A stretch of DNA of 59,059 nucleotides from Haemophilus sp. CCUG 60358 (lineage in GTDB: Bacteria > Pseudomonadota > Gammaproteobacteria > Enterobacterales > Pasteurellaceae). Both the position numbers and the translations under genes were made by a program. Location: positions 1 to 59,059 of the forward strand of contig NZ_LZOZ01000007.1 of assembly GCF_001679485.1 (NCBI RefSeq), written 5' to 3'. The notes beneath the pieces are model-generated. The model ran no database searches. It was not told where the DNA came from and was given only the letters and a program-made list of their open reading frames with translations. Of this stretch, positions 1 through 9,695 are shown piece after piece; the stretch's first letter is position 1, and the number at the start of each line of letters is the position of its first letter.

Positions 1-327
1 GGCTTCCTCCTGAAGTCTGAGCTTTCTCAACTCCTTTAGGTAAGCGACCTCCGCTTCAAGCTGTAAAATTCTCAGACGTAAGCGGTCTTCTTCTGTTTTA
101 GGTGGAGGAGGCATTCTGGCATATTTAGGTTTCATTGGCGGTCGTCCTGATGGTTTATAAGGAATAAGTCCTTTTATGCCACTTTTTTCAAAGCGTTTCA
201 ACCAGGTTCCAACTAATGTGTCAGAGGGGATATTGTAAAAACGAGCGGCCTCTCTAATGCTCATTTTCCCTTTTAGGATAGGTTGAAGAACCTGTAATTT
301 AAATTCTGTTGTGTAGTGTTTACCCAT
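1..327 (-). CDS. IS3-family transposase OrfA, partial (C-terminus off the edge)
   Basis: 109 codons are open from the ATG at 327 to the window edge with no stop. The translation begins MGKHYTTEFKLQVLQPIL and continues with a helix-turn-helix (KMSIREAARFYNIPSDTLVGTW, roughly residues 19-42). A proline-rich linker follows (residues 75-83, KYARMPPPP), then a leucine-rich coiled coil (RLRILQLEAEVAYLKEL). This is the plan of OrfA proteins of IS3/IS150 elements: a DNA-binding domain followed by a leucine zipper used for multimerisation. In the family the DDE catalytic domain is in OrfB, reached by a -1 frameshift; that part would lie to the left of this window. Confidence 0.85.
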   Translation of the reverse strand, partial: MGKHYTTEFKLQVLQPILKGKMSIREAARFYNIPSDTLVGTWLKRFEKSGIKGLIPYKPSGRPPMKPKYARMPPPPKTEEDRLRLRILQLEAEVAYLKELRKLRLQEEA

Positions 328-333
328 AAAAAA

Positions 334-382
334 ATCTGCACCTCAATTGTTGGTTGTTTAGTCCAACTTTTGGGGTGCAGAT
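334..382. repeat. Imperfect inverted repeat at the IS end
   Basis: Two 20-base arms (334-353 and 363-382) match at most positions and are separated by 9 bases. The outer arm is the IS terminal repeat and the inner arm lies just upstream of orfA. As RNA this would fold into a hairpin. It could shield the transposase from read-in transcription or act as a weak terminator for the moa operon; both roles are inference. Confidence 0.7.
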
Positions 383-404
383 CAATTTGACCGCACTTTT
401 TTTA

Positions 405-857
405 TTACCACTTCTCTAACGCTTCTTTATCGCTCTCTCTTGCTTCAATCCAACGTTCGCCTTGATTAGTTTGTTCTTTTTTCCAGAACGGAGCTTTGGA
501 TTTTAAAAAGTCCATAATAAATTCATTAGCGTGGTAGGCATCACCTCGGTGAGCTGAACTAATTCCAACTAAAACAATTTCATCTCCAGTATGTAAAATT
601 CCCACACGATGAATCACAGACACTCGCCGGATATCCCAACGGGCTTTCGCCTGTTCTACAATTTCACGTAAGGCTTTTTCTGTCATGGCGGGATAATGTT
701 CTAAGTATAAGCTGGACACTTCATCACCTAAATTAAGATCGCGAACTTTACCCACGAAAATAACCGTTGCGCCAACTGAATGTTGCTCAGAAAGCCATTG
801 GTAAACGGCATTTTGATCGAAAGGCTGTTCTTGTAGTGAAATTTGAATATCCGTCAT
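405..857 (-). CDS. moaE: Molybdopterin synthase catalytic subunit MoaE
   Basis: Large subunit of molybdopterin synthase, which with MoaD converts cyclic pyranopterin monophosphate into molybdopterin in the cytoplasm. The 150-residue product matches the E. coli MoaE length and carries the family blocks GKVRDLNLGD, LEHYPAMTEKAL, SSAHRGDAYHA and KAPFWKKE; the last contains the conserved lysines near the active site. It is the last gene of moaACDE and starts directly after the moaD stop codon. No moaB is seen between moaA and moaC, unlike E. coli. An IS element lies immediately downstream. Confidence 0.97.
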   Translation of the reverse strand: MTDIQISLQEQPFDQNAVYQWLSEQHSVGATVIFVGKVRDLNLGDEVSSLYLEHYPAMTEKALREIVEQAKARWDIRRVSVIHRVGILHTGDEIVLVGISSAHRGDAYHANEFIMDFLKSKAPFWKKEQTNQGERWIEARESDKEALEKW

Positions 858-1103
858 TTAGCCTCCTGTTACCGGTGGGAAAAACGCAATTTCATCCCCA
901 TTTTTGACCGCACTTTCTAATGGCATCAAAGTTTGATTGATAGCGACTAAAAGTTTCCCTTTTTCTAACGCTAACGCCCATCTATCACCTTTTTGAGCAA
1001 GATGTTCACGCACCGCTTCCGCTGTTGCAAAATCGCCTTCAAGCTGAATAGAATCGACGCCAATTAATTCACGAGTTTGAGCAAAAAATAAAATATTTAG
1101 CAT
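858..1103 (-). CDS. moaD: Molybdopterin synthase sulfur carrier subunit MoaD
   Basis: Small ubiquitin-like subunit of molybdopterin synthase. Its C-terminal glycine is activated by MoeB and carries the sulfur used to make the dithiolene. The 81-residue protein begins MLNILFFAQTREL and ends FFPPVTGG, the diagnostic Gly-Gly tail. The ATG at 1103 was chosen over an in-frame start further upstream because a GGAGG ribosome site precedes it and it gives the usual family length; the longer version would overlap moaC. The gap to moaC is one base, which suggests translational coupling. Confidence 0.96.
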   Translation of the reverse strand: MLNILFFAQTRELIGVDSIQLEGDFATAEAVREHLAQKGDRWALALEKGKLLVAINQTLMPLESAVKNGDEIAFFPPVTGG

Positions 1104-1104
1104 C

Positions 1105-1587
1105 TTATTTTTCCTCCGCAATAAAATGACCAGATTTTCCACCGCTCTTTTCTAACAGGCGAACGTGCTCAATTACCATGTCTTTTTGTACGGCTTTACA
1201 CATATCGTAAATGGTTAAGGCTGCTACGCTTGCTGCCGTTAATGCTTCCATTTCTACGCCGGTTTTTCCGGTTAATTTGCAAAGAGATTGAATACGAACT
1301 TGGTTTGTTTCAGGTAACGGTTCTAAATTCACTTCTACTTTAGAAAGTAACAATGGATGGCAAAGCGGGATAAGTTCCCAAGTACGTTTTGCTGCTTGAA
1401 TCCCTGCAATACGTGCTGTAGCAAATACATCGCCTTTGTGATGTTTGCCTTCCACGATCATAGCAAGGGTTTCTTTTGACATAGTAACGATGGCTTCAGC
1501 ACGAGCTTCACGAACGGTCTCTGCCTTTGCAGAAATATCCACCATATTGGCTTCGCCTTGAGAATTGATATGCGTAAATGTAGTCAT
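1105..1587 (-). CDS. moaC: Cyclic pyranopterin monophosphate synthase MoaC
   Basis: Converts the MoaA product (3',8-cyclo-7,8-dihydro-GTP) to cyclic pyranopterin monophosphate, the first stable Moco intermediate. The 160-residue protein starts [19 protein letters not shown] and carries the family blocks [23 protein letters not shown] and [18 protein letters not shown] and ends close to KSGGKSGHF, nearly colinear with E. coli MoaC. An in-frame extension of 25 residues upstream was rejected because it lacks family similarity. It lies 85 bases after moaA and one base before moaD. Confidence 0.97.
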   Translation of the reverse strand: MTTFTHINSQGEANMVDISAKAETVREARAEAIVTMSKETLAMIVEGKHHKGDVFATARIAGIQAAKRTWELIPLCHPLLLSKVEVNLEPLPETNQVRIQSLCKLTGKTGVEMEALTAASVAALTIYDMCKAVQKDMVIEHVRLLEKSGGKSGHFIAEEK

Positions 1588-1672
1588 AATATAAAGTGCG
1601 GTTAAAATATTGAATGTTTTACATGTGTGATGAAAGCAAAATAAGTGAACAGTAAAAGTCACCTATTCTCTT

Positions 1673-2686
1673 TTAGCCACCGATAGAAGCTAAATGATTT
1701 CTTACGCCACTATCACCGATATGCAAATAATGATGTTCACGTTTGCCTTGCAATGCAGAAAAAATACGTGCTTGCAAAATATCTTGCTGTTCATGGGATT
1801 GCAATAAATCACGTAATTCAATGCCTTCTTCGCCGAATAAACAGAGATGAAGTTTGCCCTTCGCTGATACTCTGAGACGATTACAGCTTGCACAGAAATT
1901 CTTCTCATAAGGCATAATTAAGCCAATTTCGCCTGCATAATCAGGATGTGTGAATACTTTAGCAGGACCATCAGTATGGGATTTGTGTTGTAATTGCCAA
2001 CCGTTTTGCAGCAATTTATCCGCTAATACTTGTCCTGAAAGATGGAATTTATCAAAGAAACTATCCATTTCGCCCGTTTGCATGAGTTCGATAAAGCGCA
2101 TTTGAATTGGGCGATCTTTCACCCAAACAAGGAATTGCTCAAACTCTTTGTCATTCAAATTTTTCATCAAAACTGAATTGACTTTAACTTTGTTGTAGCC
2201 CACTTCAAATGCACGATCGATACCACGCATCACGTCATCAAACTTATTGATACCTGTAATTTGATGGAACATTTTAGGATCTAAGCTATCAACACTGACG
2301 TTAATAGACGTAATCCCTGCCTTCTTCCAATCAGCCACATCTTTTGCCATACGATAGCCATTTGTCGTGACGGCTAATTGACGGATTCCATCAATATTAG
2401 CAATGCTTTCAGCAATAGAAATAAAATCTTTGCGTAAAGTCGGTTCGCCCCCCGTTAAACGGATTTTCTCTGTGCCCATTTCAGCAAACGCTTGAGCAAG
2501 ATGGGTAATTTCTTTTAAAGTTAAGAAACTTGGTTTGTTAGCTTCGGGTTGATAACCATCAGGTAAACAATAGGTACAACGAAAATTACACTGATCGGTA
2601 ATCGACAGTCGTAGATAGTAATATTGGCGTTGGAAAGGATCGACTAAGCGAGACTCTCCTACGTTCTTGATAGGAATGGATTGCAT
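1673..2686 (-). CDS. moaA: GTP 3',8-cyclase MoaA (radical SAM)
   Basis: Radical SAM enzyme that starts Moco synthesis by rearranging GTP. The 337-residue protein has the SAM-cluster motif C33-x3-C37-x2-C40 (CNFRCTYC), the GGEPTLR block, and the C-terminal second cluster region [19 protein letters not shown]. It ends with the conserved Gly-Gly (HLASIGG) needed for activity in the family. It is the first gene of the moa operon, with the ribosome site AAAGGTG just before its ATG. The 5' leader resembles the Moco riboswitch, so expression is probably controlled by cofactor level. Confidence 0.97.
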   Translation of the reverse strand: MQSIPIKNVGESRLVDPFQRQYYYLRLSITDQCNFRCTYCLPDGYQPEANKPSFLTLKEITHLAQAFAEMGTEKIRLTGGEPTLRKDFISIAESIANIDGIRQLAVTTNGYRMAKDVADWKKAGITSINVSVDSLDPKMFHQITGINKFDDVMRGIDRAFEVGYNKVKVNSVLMKNLNDKEFEQFLVWVKDRPIQMRFIELMQTGEMDSFFDKFHLSGQVLADKLLQNGWQLQHKSHTDGPAKVFTHPDYAGEIGLIMPYEKNFCASCNRLRVSAKGKLHLCLFGEEGIELRDLLQSHEQQDILQARIFSALQGKREHHYLHIGDSGVRNHLASIGG

Positions 2687-2697
2687 TTTACACCTTT

Positions 2698-2808
2698 CTA
2701 AACATGGAGAGGATAAACCGTTTCCAGCGTATCCCTGAATAACGTACCGCGTTATTGGCTTGCCACCGTATTTCTTGTGAAACTTAGGCTAAACAAGCTC
2801 GGAGTTAT
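2698..2808 (-). promoter_or_regulatory. Probable Moco (molybdenum cofactor) riboswitch in the moaA leader
   Basis: The moaA leader on the minus strand begins ACTCCGAGC, contains ATACGGTGGCAAGCC and a 7-bp hairpin (arms 2738-2744 and 2750-2756), and ends CCTCTCC before GAAAGGTGTAAAATG. By eye these blocks follow, in the same order, the E. coli moaA leader, which carries the founding Moco RNA motif; the last block before the start codon is especially close. The late pyrimidine-rich segment could mask the AAAGGTG ribosome site. No covariance search was run. Confidence 0.66.
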
Positions 2809-2973
2809 GCGTTAAAAATAAATTGTGTTGGTATTGTAATAAAAGCAAGCGGTTAATAGCAATAATTTGGTAGAATAACCCGACTATATTGATAAAAATA
2901 ACAGAATTAACTTATATAAAAAAATATATAACATTATTTTTTATAATTATTTATAGGTAAAAAAGGAAGAAAA

Positions 2974-3918
2974 ATGTCTGATTTATCTCGTCACAGCCGT
3001 CATGAAAATTTAGACGAAATCAAACATATTGTTGCCATTGGTGGTGGTCATGGATTAGGGCGTGTATTATCGGCGCTGAGTTTTATGAAAGAGAGTTTAA
3101 CCGGTATTGTCACCACCACAGATAACGGCGGTTCAACTGGCCGAATTCGCCAAGAACAAGGTGGTATCGCGTGGGGCGATCTACGTAATTGCTTAAACCA
3201 AATCATCATTGAGCCAAGCACGGCATCTGCATTATTTGAATACCGCTTTACTGGTGAAGGTGAACTTTCTGGGCATAATTTAGGCAATTTAATGCTCAAA
3301 GCCTTAGAAGATATGCATATTCGCCCTATTGAAGCCATTAACTTAATTCGTGAATTACTCAAAGTAAAATCTCACATTATTCCCATGTCAGAAGAACCTG
3401 TTCATCTTGCCGCGAGTTTAGGTTCAGGCTCCAGTATTGTCGGTGAAGTGAGCATTGATAATTTAACGGAATTACCTCAATCACTTTTCTTAGTGCCCAT
3501 GGTTAAAGCCGCACAAGAAGCCATCCAAGCATTAGAGCAAGCGGAAGTCATTTTACTTGGTCCAGGAAGTTTCATGACGAGCATTATGCCACCATTATTA
3601 TTACCTGAATTAGCGACTGCCCTGCGTAATAGCAAAGCGAAAGTGATTTTTATTGATAATTTAGGGGTAGAAATTGGCGCGGCCTCTCAGCTTTCACTGG
3701 CTGATCGTATTCAGAAAATTAATGAAATCGTCGGCGAATCCGTTATTGATGGTGCTATAACCCCTTATCGTGAACAAAGTGCAGTCGATTTGTCTACCAT
3801 TTCTTCCGTTAAAATCTTAGCTAAACGCTTGAATGCAGATGATATTAGCTATCGTCATGATCGGACATTACTTGCCAAAGCTATCGATGAATTAGTGGGT
3901 GAATTAGATTACGAATAA
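2974..3918 (+). CDS. YvcK/CofD-like family protein (YbhK homolog)
   Basis: The 314-residue protein belongs to the CofD/YvcK (gluconeogenesis factor, UPF0052) family. Blocks seen are VAIGGGHGLGRVLSAL (nucleotide-binding loop), TTTDNGGSTGRIR, WGDLRNCL and LGPGSFMTSIMPPLL. In Bacillus YvcK is needed for growth on gluconeogenic carbon sources and affects cell shape and binds UDP-GlcNAc; the E. coli homolog YbhK has no firm biochemical role. As in E. coli it is divergent from moaA. GGAAGAAAA precedes the ATG. It converges on thiI with a shared terminator. Confidence 0.93.
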   Translation: MSDLSRHSRHENLDEIKHIVAIGGGHGLGRVLSALSFMKESLTGIVTTTDNGGSTGRIRQEQGGIAWGDLRNCLNQIIIEPSTASALFEYRFTGEGELSGHNLGNLMLKALEDMHIRPIEAINLIRELLKVKSHIIPMSEEPVHLAASLGSGSSIVGEVSIDNLTELPQSLFLVPMVKAAQEAIQALEQAEVILLGPGSFMTSIMPPLLLPELATALRNSKAKVIFIDNLGVEIGAASQLSLADRIQKINEIVGESVIDGAITPYREQSAVDLSTISSVKILAKRLNADDISYRHDRTLLAKAIDELVGELDYE

Positions 3919-3950
3919 AAAAACCGCACGTTAAAGTGCGGTCATTTTTT
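3917..3950. terminator. Bidirectional terminator from an uptake-sequence inverted pair
   Basis: Arms ACCGCAC (3923-3929) and GTGCGGT (3936-3942) form a 7-bp stem with an A-run before and a T-run after. It lies between the convergent yvcK-like gene and thiI, and one arm is a full uptake-sequence core. Confidence 0.85.
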
Positions 3951-3952
3951 GC

Positions 3953-5404
3953 TTATTTTTTCCCGAAAACTCTCACATTCGTGAAACCATTTTCTTTTAA
4001 ATAAAGCGCTTGCAGTTTACTCATCACGCCTCGTTCACAGTAAAGCACATAGTTTTTACTTTGATCTAATGAACCGAATTGTGAAGATAATTTATAAAAC
4101 GGCAATTGCATTACTTGATGCTCGTCTGATTCAAATGGATTTTCATCTGTCTCTTCAGGGCTGCGAATATCTAAAATAATATCGTTTTCACCAAGTACTG
4201 AAATGGTATCCACTTCTACCACTTCTTTCTCCGTTTCTTCTGCAATTTGGCGAATATCTAAATATTGTGCATTTTCAACCGCACTTTCCAACACGCCAAA
4301 ATCAAAGTGATTTTCTTCTTCAAGAATTTTTTCACGTACCGCTTTAATCGTTGGATTTTTAGAAATCACTCCACAGAATTCCGGCATTGATTTAGCAATA
4401 TCATCGGTACCGATCTCTTTCGCCATTGCGATAATTTGTTCTTTATCATGAGTAATAAGTGGACGTAATACTAATGCATCTGCAGCTTCATCAATTAAAC
4501 GCAAATTGGTTAAGGTTTGGCTTGAAACTTGTCCGAGTGCTTCGCCGGTAACAATGGCTTGAATATCAAAACGTTGTGCAACTTTACTTGCAGCTCGCAC
4601 CATCATTCGTTTTAACACGACGCCCATTTGGCCGTTATCGACTTTCTCTAAAATCTCGCCCACTACGCCTTCAAAAGGAATGGCAATAAAACGGACTTTA
4701 TGGGATGAGCTATAGCGATTCCAAATATGGTAAGCCATTTGTTTCACGCCAATTTCATGGGCTGCGCCGCCCAAATTGAAGAAACAATAATGCACACGTG
4801 AACCACGGCGAATAAGCATATAACTGGATACGCCTGAGTCAAAGCCACCTGAAATCAATGAAAGCACATCTTCTTGTGTCCCAATTGGATAACCGCCAAG
4901 ACCAACATGACGAGCTCTCACCAGCATCATTTTGTCATATTCAATATCAATACGCACCGTCACATCAGGATTTTTTAAGCGTACTTTTGCACTTTCAATA
5001 TGCTGATTTAAACCACCACCGATGTAACGTTCTGCTTCAATGGAACTGAAATCATGTTTCCCTTTGCGTTTTACACGTACACAAAAGGTTTTGTTTTCAA
5101 GTTGTTCAGCGACATCTGCTAAGGTCAATTCAAAGATATGATGTAAATCGGTAAACGGTTTTTCTTCCACTTCTAAAAAATGATGAATACCTGGAATGCG
5201 TTGTAAAAGCGCAATTAACTCTTCACGATTGGCTTCATTTTTTGAGCGCACTTCGATGTAATCCCAATGACGAACAACCGCTGTTTCTTCATCATATTTC
5301 TGTAAAATATTGCGGATATTAGAGGTCAAAATTTTCGCGAAACGCTTACGCACAGTTTCGCTTTTAATCATAATTTCAGGAAAAAGTTTAACGATAAATT
5401 TCAT
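3953..5404 (-). CDS. thiI: tRNA 4-thiouridine synthetase / thiamine sulfurtransferase ThiI
   Basis: Adenylates U8 of tRNA and transfers persulfide sulfur from IscS to make s4U; also supplies sulfur for the thiazole of thiamine. The 483-residue protein has an N-terminal ferredoxin-like/THUMP part (to about residue 165), the PP-loop [10 protein letters not shown] (about 186-195), a conserved cysteine in MPEFCGV (about 344), and a C-terminal rhodanese domain with the catalytic Cys456 in YCERG. Presence of the rhodanese domain indicates the E. coli-type enzyme. It is divergent from xseB-ispA-dxs, as in E. coli. Confidence 0.97.
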   Translation of the reverse strand: MKFIVKLFPEIMIKSETVRKRFAKILTSNIRNILQKYDEETAVVRHWDYIEVRSKNEANREELIALLQRIPGIHHFLEVEEKPFTDLHHIFELTLADVAEQLENKTFCVRVKRKGKHDFSSIEAERYIGGGLNQHIESAKVRLKNPDVTVRIDIEYDKMMLVRARHVGLGGYPIGTQEDVLSLISGGFDSGVSSYMLIRRGSRVHYCFFNLGGAAHEIGVKQMAYHIWNRYSSSHKVRFIAIPFEGVVGEILEKVDNGQMGVVLKRMMVRAASKVAQRFDIQAIVTGEALGQVSSQTLTNLRLIDEAADALVLRPLITHDKEQIIAMAKEIGTDDIAKSMPEFCGVISKNPTIKAVREKILEEENHFDFGVLESAVENAQYLDIRQIAEETEKEVVEVDTISVLGENDIILDIRSPEETDENPFESDEHQVMQLPFYKLSSQFGSLDQSKNYVLYCERGVMSKLQALYLKENGFTNVRVFGKK

Positions 5405-5571
5405 AATAATCTGTGAATAATAAAAAATGGCCGTATTGTACGCTAAATTCCAGATCCCACAAAGTTCAAATTCTCACGAAAAACTGACCGCACTTTGAAA
5501 TAAGTTTTTAACATCCCTATAAAAATCAAGTACAATACGGAGCAATTTATTCATCTGAAAAGGATAATTTA

Positions 5572-5814
5572 ATGGCGCGTAAACCAGCAAATGCTGAACC
5601 TGATTTTGAAACAACACTTGCACAGTTAGAAACTATTGTGGCAAAACTTGAAAGCGGTGAATTACCATTGGAAGATGCGCTGAAAGAATTTGAGAACGGC
5701 ATTAAATTGGCTCAACTTGGTCAAGAGCGCTTGCAACAAGCAGAACAACGTATTCAAATTTTGTTACAAAAAAGCGAAACCGCCCCATTAAGTAATTATC
5801 AAGGGGACGAGTAA
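5572..5814 (+). CDS. xseB: Exodeoxyribonuclease VII small subunit XseB
   Basis: Small subunit of exonuclease VII, which degrades single-stranded DNA to oligonucleotides; several copies coil around each XseA. The 80-residue helical protein has the family signature [30 protein letters not shown] near residues 12-47. GGATAATTT precedes the ATG. It heads an xseB-ispA-dxs cluster that is conserved in gamma-proteobacteria, and only 3 bases separate it from ispA. xseA is not in the window. Confidence 0.96.
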   Translation: MARKPANAEPDFETTLAQLETIVAKLESGELPLEDALKEFENGIKLAQLGQERLQQAEQRIQILLQKSETAPLSNYQGDE

Positions 5815-5817
5815 TCC

Positions 5818-6711
5818 ATGAGTTATCAATTCGGCACTGAACTCAAACAAGTTCAAGATTGCATTAATCAGTTTTTAGCCAATCAATTTGAAGAAATTGA
5901 CTCTTATAATGCCCCTTTGCGTGATGCCATGAAATATGGCTTATTACTAGGCGGCAAACGCGTTCGCCCTTTCCTTGTCTATGCAACGGGTAAAATGCTG
6001 GGTGCAGAAACAACAGCTTTAGATTACGCGGCAGCAGCCATTGAAGCTATTCATGCTTATTCTTTAATCCATGATGATTTGCCTGCCATGGACAACGATG
6101 AACTTCGTCGTGGTCAACCAACTTGTCATATCGCTTTTGATGAAGCCACGGCCATTTTAGCTGGCGATGCGTTACAAACTTTTGCCTTTGAAATTCTCCC
6201 TGAAGCCCCTTCTCTTTCTGCAGAACAAAAATTGCAATTAGTGAAAGTCTTAGCTCAAGCATCTGGCGTACAAGGCATGTGTTTAGGGCAAAGTTTAGAT
6301 TTAATTTCTGAGCATAAACAAGTTAATTTAGACGAATTAGAGCTTATTCATCGCAACAAAACGGGCGCGTTGCTAACAGCTGCATTAAAACTGGGTTTTA
6401 TCTGCTCTCCTCACTTTCAAAACAAAGAATTAGAGCAACAACTAGAACGTTATTCACAAGCTATTGGTTTAGCTTTCCAAGTACAAGATGACATTTTAGA
6501 TATTGAAGGTGACAGTGCTGAAATCGGTAAACCGGTGGGGTCTGATTTAGGTTTAGATAAAAGCACTTATCCAAAGCTGTTAGGGTTAGAGGGCGCGAAA
6601 CAAAAAGCACAAGAACTCTATCAAACCGCCTTACATGAATTAGACAATTTGCCTTTTGATACCACTGCATTGCGTGCATTAGCTGAATTTATTGTCAATC
6701 GTAAAAGTTAA
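5818..6711 (+). CDS. ispA: Farnesyl diphosphate synthase IspA
   Basis: Condenses dimethylallyl and geranyl diphosphate with isopentenyl diphosphate to give farnesyl diphosphate, the precursor of undecaprenyl carriers and quinone side chains. The 297-residue protein has the first aspartate-rich motif DDLPAMDND (about residues 84-92), GGKRVRP for substrate binding, and the second motif DDILD (about 224-228). The length is that of E. coli IspA (299). It starts 3 bases after xseB and is followed by dxs, which makes the input to the same pathway. Confidence 0.97.
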   Translation: MSYQFGTELKQVQDCINQFLANQFEEIDSYNAPLRDAMKYGLLLGGKRVRPFLVYATGKMLGAETTALDYAAAAIEAIHAYSLIHDDLPAMDNDELRRGQPTCHIAFDEATAILAGDALQTFAFEILPEAPSLSAEQKLQLVKVLAQASGVQGMCLGQSLDLISEHKQVNLDELELIHRNKTGALLTAALKLGFICSPHFQNKELEQQLERYSQAIGLAFQVQDDILDIEGDSAEIGKPVGSDLGLDKSTYPKLLGLEGAKQKAQELYQTALHELDNLPFDTTALRALAEFIVNRKS

Positions 6712-6780
6712 TGGTGACAGCACTTATCTTGATTTCTCAAAGTGCGGTCACTTTTTTCACATTTTAGGACTAACGAATAT

Positions 6781-8634
6781 ATGAACAACTACCCTCTTTT
6801 ATCCTTAATTAATTCGCCGGAAGATTTGCGTCTTTTGAACAAAGATCAGCTTCCGCAACTTTGTCAGGAGTTACGGAGTTATCTGTTGGAATCCGTTAGT
6901 CAAACCAGCGGCCATTTAGCATCTGGCCTTGGTACCGTTGAATTGACGGTTGCACTACACTACATTTACAAAACCCCTTTTGATCAATTAATTTGGGATG
7001 TGGGCCATCAAGCTTACCCACACAAAATTTTGACGGGACGTCGTGATCAAATGTCCACCATTCGCCAAAAAGGCGGCATTCATCCTTTCCCTTGGCGTGA
7101 AGAAAGTGAGTTTGATGTATTAAGTGTTGGTCACTCTTCTACTTCAATCAGTGCAGGACTAGGGATTGCAGTGGCGGCAGAACGTGAAAATGCGGGTCGT
7201 AAAACCGTTTGTGTGATTGGTGATGGTGCAATCACTGCAGGGATGGCATTTGAAGCCTTAAACCATGCAGGTTCTTTACATACTGATATGTTGGTTATTT
7301 TAAATGACAATGAAATGTCCATTTCTGAAAATGTGGGGGCATTGAATAATCACCTTGCTCGCATTTTCTCTGGTTCATTATATTCAACGGTTCGTGATGG
7401 CAGTAAGAAAATTCTAGATAAAGTGCCAACTGTTAAAAACTTTATGAAGAAAACCGAAGAGCACATGAAAGGTGTGATGTTCTCGCCAGAAAGTACGCTT
7501 TTTGAAGAGCTCGGTTTTAACTATATCGGGCCAATTGACGGGCATAATATTGATGAATTAATTGCCACCTTAAGCAATATGCGCGATCTCAAAGGGCCGC
7601 AATTCTTACACATCAAAACTAAAAAAGGAAAAGGTTACGAGCCTGCAGAAAAAGACCCGATCGGTTTCCATGGCGTACCAAAATTTGACCCAACAAGCGG
7701 CCAACTTCCTAAATCAAATACCAAACCAACTTATTCAAAAATCTTTGGTGATTGGTTATGTGAAATGGCGGAACAAGACGATAAATTAGTCGGTATTACA
7801 CCTGCAATGCGTGAAGGTTCTGGCATGGTAGAGTTTTCAGAACGATTCCCACAACAATATTTTGATGTTGCCATCGCTGAGCAACATGCTGTTACCTTTG
7901 CAGCCGGTCTTGCAATTGGCGGTTATAAACCTGTTGTGGCAATTTATTCTACCTTCTTACAGCGTGCTTATGATCAGCTTATTCACGATGTTGCTATTCA
8001 AAACTTACCTGTTCTCTTTGCCATCGATCGTGCAGGTATCGTAGGTGCTGATGGTCAGACTCACCAAGGTGCGTTTGATTTAAGCTTTATGCGCTGCATT
8101 CCGAATATAATCATTATGACACCAAGTGATGAAAATGAATGCCGCCAAATGCTTTATACGGGTTATAAATGTGGTAAACCGGCTGCGGTACGTTATCCGC
8201 GTGGAAATGCAATCGGCGTAGAATTAACCCCACTTGCTGAATTAGAAATTGGTCGTTCAAAAATGGTTCGTGAGGGTGAAAAAATCGCTATTCTGAATTT
8301 TGGTACACTCTTACCAGCTGCTTTATCTGTGGCAGAAAAACTCAATGCGACTGTTGTCGATATGCGCTTTGTGAAACCAATTGATGAAGCTCGTATTCTA
8401 GAAGTGGCAAATACCCATGATGTCATTGTGACATTAGAAGAAAATGCAATTCAAGGTGGTGCAGGTTCTGCTGTTTCAGAAGTGCTAAATTCTCATAGAA
8501 AAACAACCGCACTTTTACAACTAGGTTTACCTGATATCTTTATTCCGCAAGGCACACAACAAGAAGCGCTTGCTGAAATTAAATTAGATGAAAAAGGGAT
8601 TGAAGAGCAAATTATTGCCTTTATAAAGGGCTAA
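6781..8634 (+). CDS. dxs: 1-deoxy-D-xylulose-5-phosphate synthase Dxs
   Basis: Thiamine-diphosphate enzyme that joins pyruvate and glyceraldehyde 3-phosphate, the entry step of the MEP isoprenoid pathway and the branch to thiamine and pyridoxal. The 617-residue protein keeps [14 protein letters not shown], the TPP-binding [35 protein letters not shown] and the C-terminal transketolase domain ending in the IPQGTQQE block. The start at 6781 ([12 protein letters not shown]) is used because similarity to the family begins there; an in-frame start at 6742 adds an unsupported 13 residues. An uptake sequence lies just upstream. Confidence 0.96.
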   Translation: MNNYPLLSLINSPEDLRLLNKDQLPQLCQELRSYLLESVSQTSGHLASGLGTVELTVALHYIYKTPFDQLIWDVGHQAYPHKILTGRRDQMSTIRQKGGIHPFPWREESEFDVLSVGHSSTSISAGLGIAVAAERENAGRKTVCVIGDGAITAGMAFEALNHAGSLHTDMLVILNDNEMSISENVGALNNHLARIFSGSLYSTVRDGSKKILDKVPTVKNFMKKTEEHMKGVMFSPESTLFEELGFNYIGPIDGHNIDELIATLSNMRDLKGPQFLHIKTKKGKGYEPAEKDPIGFHGVPKFDPTSGQLPKSNTKPTYSKIFGDWLCEMAEQDDKLVGITPAMREGSGMVEFSERFPQQYFDVAIAEQHAVTFAAGLAIGGYKPVVAIYSTFLQRAYDQLIHDVAIQNLPVLFAIDRAGIVGADGQTHQGAFDLSFMRCIPNIIIMTPSDENECRQMLYTGYKCGKPAAVRYPRGNAIGVELTPLAELEIGRSKMVREGEKIAILNFGTLLPAALSVAEKLNATVVDMRFVKPIDEARILEVANTHDVIVTLEENAIQGGAGSAVSEVLNSHRKTTALLQLGLPDIFIPQGTQQEALAEIKLDEKGIEEQIIAFIKG

Positions 8635-8832
8635 ATTCGTTCATTTTGGTTTAATTTTGATATTTTTTAAATATTTTTTCAAAAATATCGAACTATTTCA
8701 AAAACACACAGTCTGATACATTGCTAGTGCACTGCATATTGCAGTTATCTTTTTGAAGTTTCTTATAAATTAAGACCTCCCCGCTATTCAAGTTTTGAGT
8801 AGCGGTTTTTTCTTTTTGGAAGGTAATAAAAA
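8635..8832 (+). other. dxs 3' region with terminator and possible small RNA
   Basis: About 200 bases between dxs and the rplT terminator with no ORF. It contains a 15-base inverted repeat, ACTGCATATTGCAGT (about 8732-8746), a TATAAA box near 8765, and a strong terminator at 8781-8805. The long gap between the dxs stop and this terminator leaves room for a short independent transcript ending near 8815. There is no proof of expression. Confidence 0.4.
8781..8815 (+). terminator. Intrinsic terminator downstream of dxs
   Basis: Arms 8781-8791 and 8795-8805 pair over 11 positions (one G-U) around a 3-nt loop and are followed by a run of T from 8806. Direction is plus. Confidence 0.85.
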
Positions 8833-8860
8833 AGGACGCTTTTCAGCGTCCTAATTTTTT
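8833..8860. terminator. Terminator of the infC-rpmI-rplT operon
   Basis: A perfect 8-bp stem (AGGACGCT 8833-8840, AGCGTCCT 8845-8852) with loop TTTC, flanked by A and T runs. It sits about 20 bases past the rplT stop on the minus strand and could also stop plus-strand transcripts. Confidence 0.88.
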
Positions 8861-8879
8861 GAATCTAAACTTTAAAAAA

Positions 8880-9236
<357 letters not shown>

Positions 9237-9299
9237 TTAATCTCCTATGTAATATTTTTAACTAATTTAACTAATCGTACGTTTTGCTTAAATAACGGC

Positions 9300-9497
9300 T
9301 TATGCATATGGTAAGCAAGCTACTACTAAAACTTGGTCTGCTTTCGCAACCATTGATTTATGACGTAAATGACGTTTACGTTTAGTTGTCTTTTTAGTCA
9401 AAATATGACGTAAGTGAGATTGTTTACGTTTGAAACCGCCAGAAGCTGTTTTTTTGAAACGCTTAGCAGCACCACGTACTGTTTTAATTTTAGGCAT
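9300..9497 (-). CDS. rpmI: 50S ribosomal protein L35
   Basis: Small late-assembly protein of the large subunit. The 65-residue product starts [17 protein letters not shown] and is rich in Lys and Arg throughout, ending [10 protein letters not shown]. The ATG at 9497 was preferred over an in-frame upstream start because every L35 begins at this MPK. A GGAG site (minus strand, just 5' of the ATG) supports it. Located between infC and rplT, it is the translational entry point of L20 control in E. coli. Confidence 0.97.
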
Positions 9498-9695
9498 TGT
9501 TAAAATAACTCCGCATTTTAAGTTAAACACATAATTAGGCGAATCCGAAGATTACTTGTAGGCACTAATTATTCCAATATGGCAAATTGAATTGCCCTTC
9601 TCCAAAAGCAATTAGGCTGCGTAGTTTGCCCAATGTGCAGTTGTATTCTCACCGAAGTGAAAATTCGATTATCTAGATCAAATCTAAATAAAAAA
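9498..9695 (-). promoter_or_regulatory. infC-rpmI intergenic leader, candidate L20 control region
   Basis: 198 noncoding bases within an otherwise tight ribosomal operon. On the minus strand a segment TTTGCC (9581-9586) can pair either with an adjacent GGGCAA (9592-9597) or with a more distant GGGCAAA (9625-9631). A small UUCG-capped hairpin lies near 9645-9660. In E. coli the equivalent stretch holds an L20-binding pseudoknot. The alternative pairings fit such a switch, but this is inference from base pairing only. Confidence 0.45.

Larger units (their letters stand above)
1..384 (-). mobile_element. IS3-family insertion sequence, left end (partial)
   Basis: The end of an insertion sequence of the IS3 family (IS150-like group) that runs off the left edge of the window. 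The outer end reads TGATCTGCACCCCAAAAGTT on the minus strand, which resembles known terminal repeats of this group, and an orfA starts just inside it. The other end and orfB are not in the window, so target duplication and intactness cannot be judged. It sits 20 bases from the moaE stop codon, so it inserted just behind the moa operon. Confidence 0.8.

Noticed and set aside
1702..1908. 68-codon ORF inside moaA
   Set aside because: A shadow frame of moaA on the same strand with no ribosome site.
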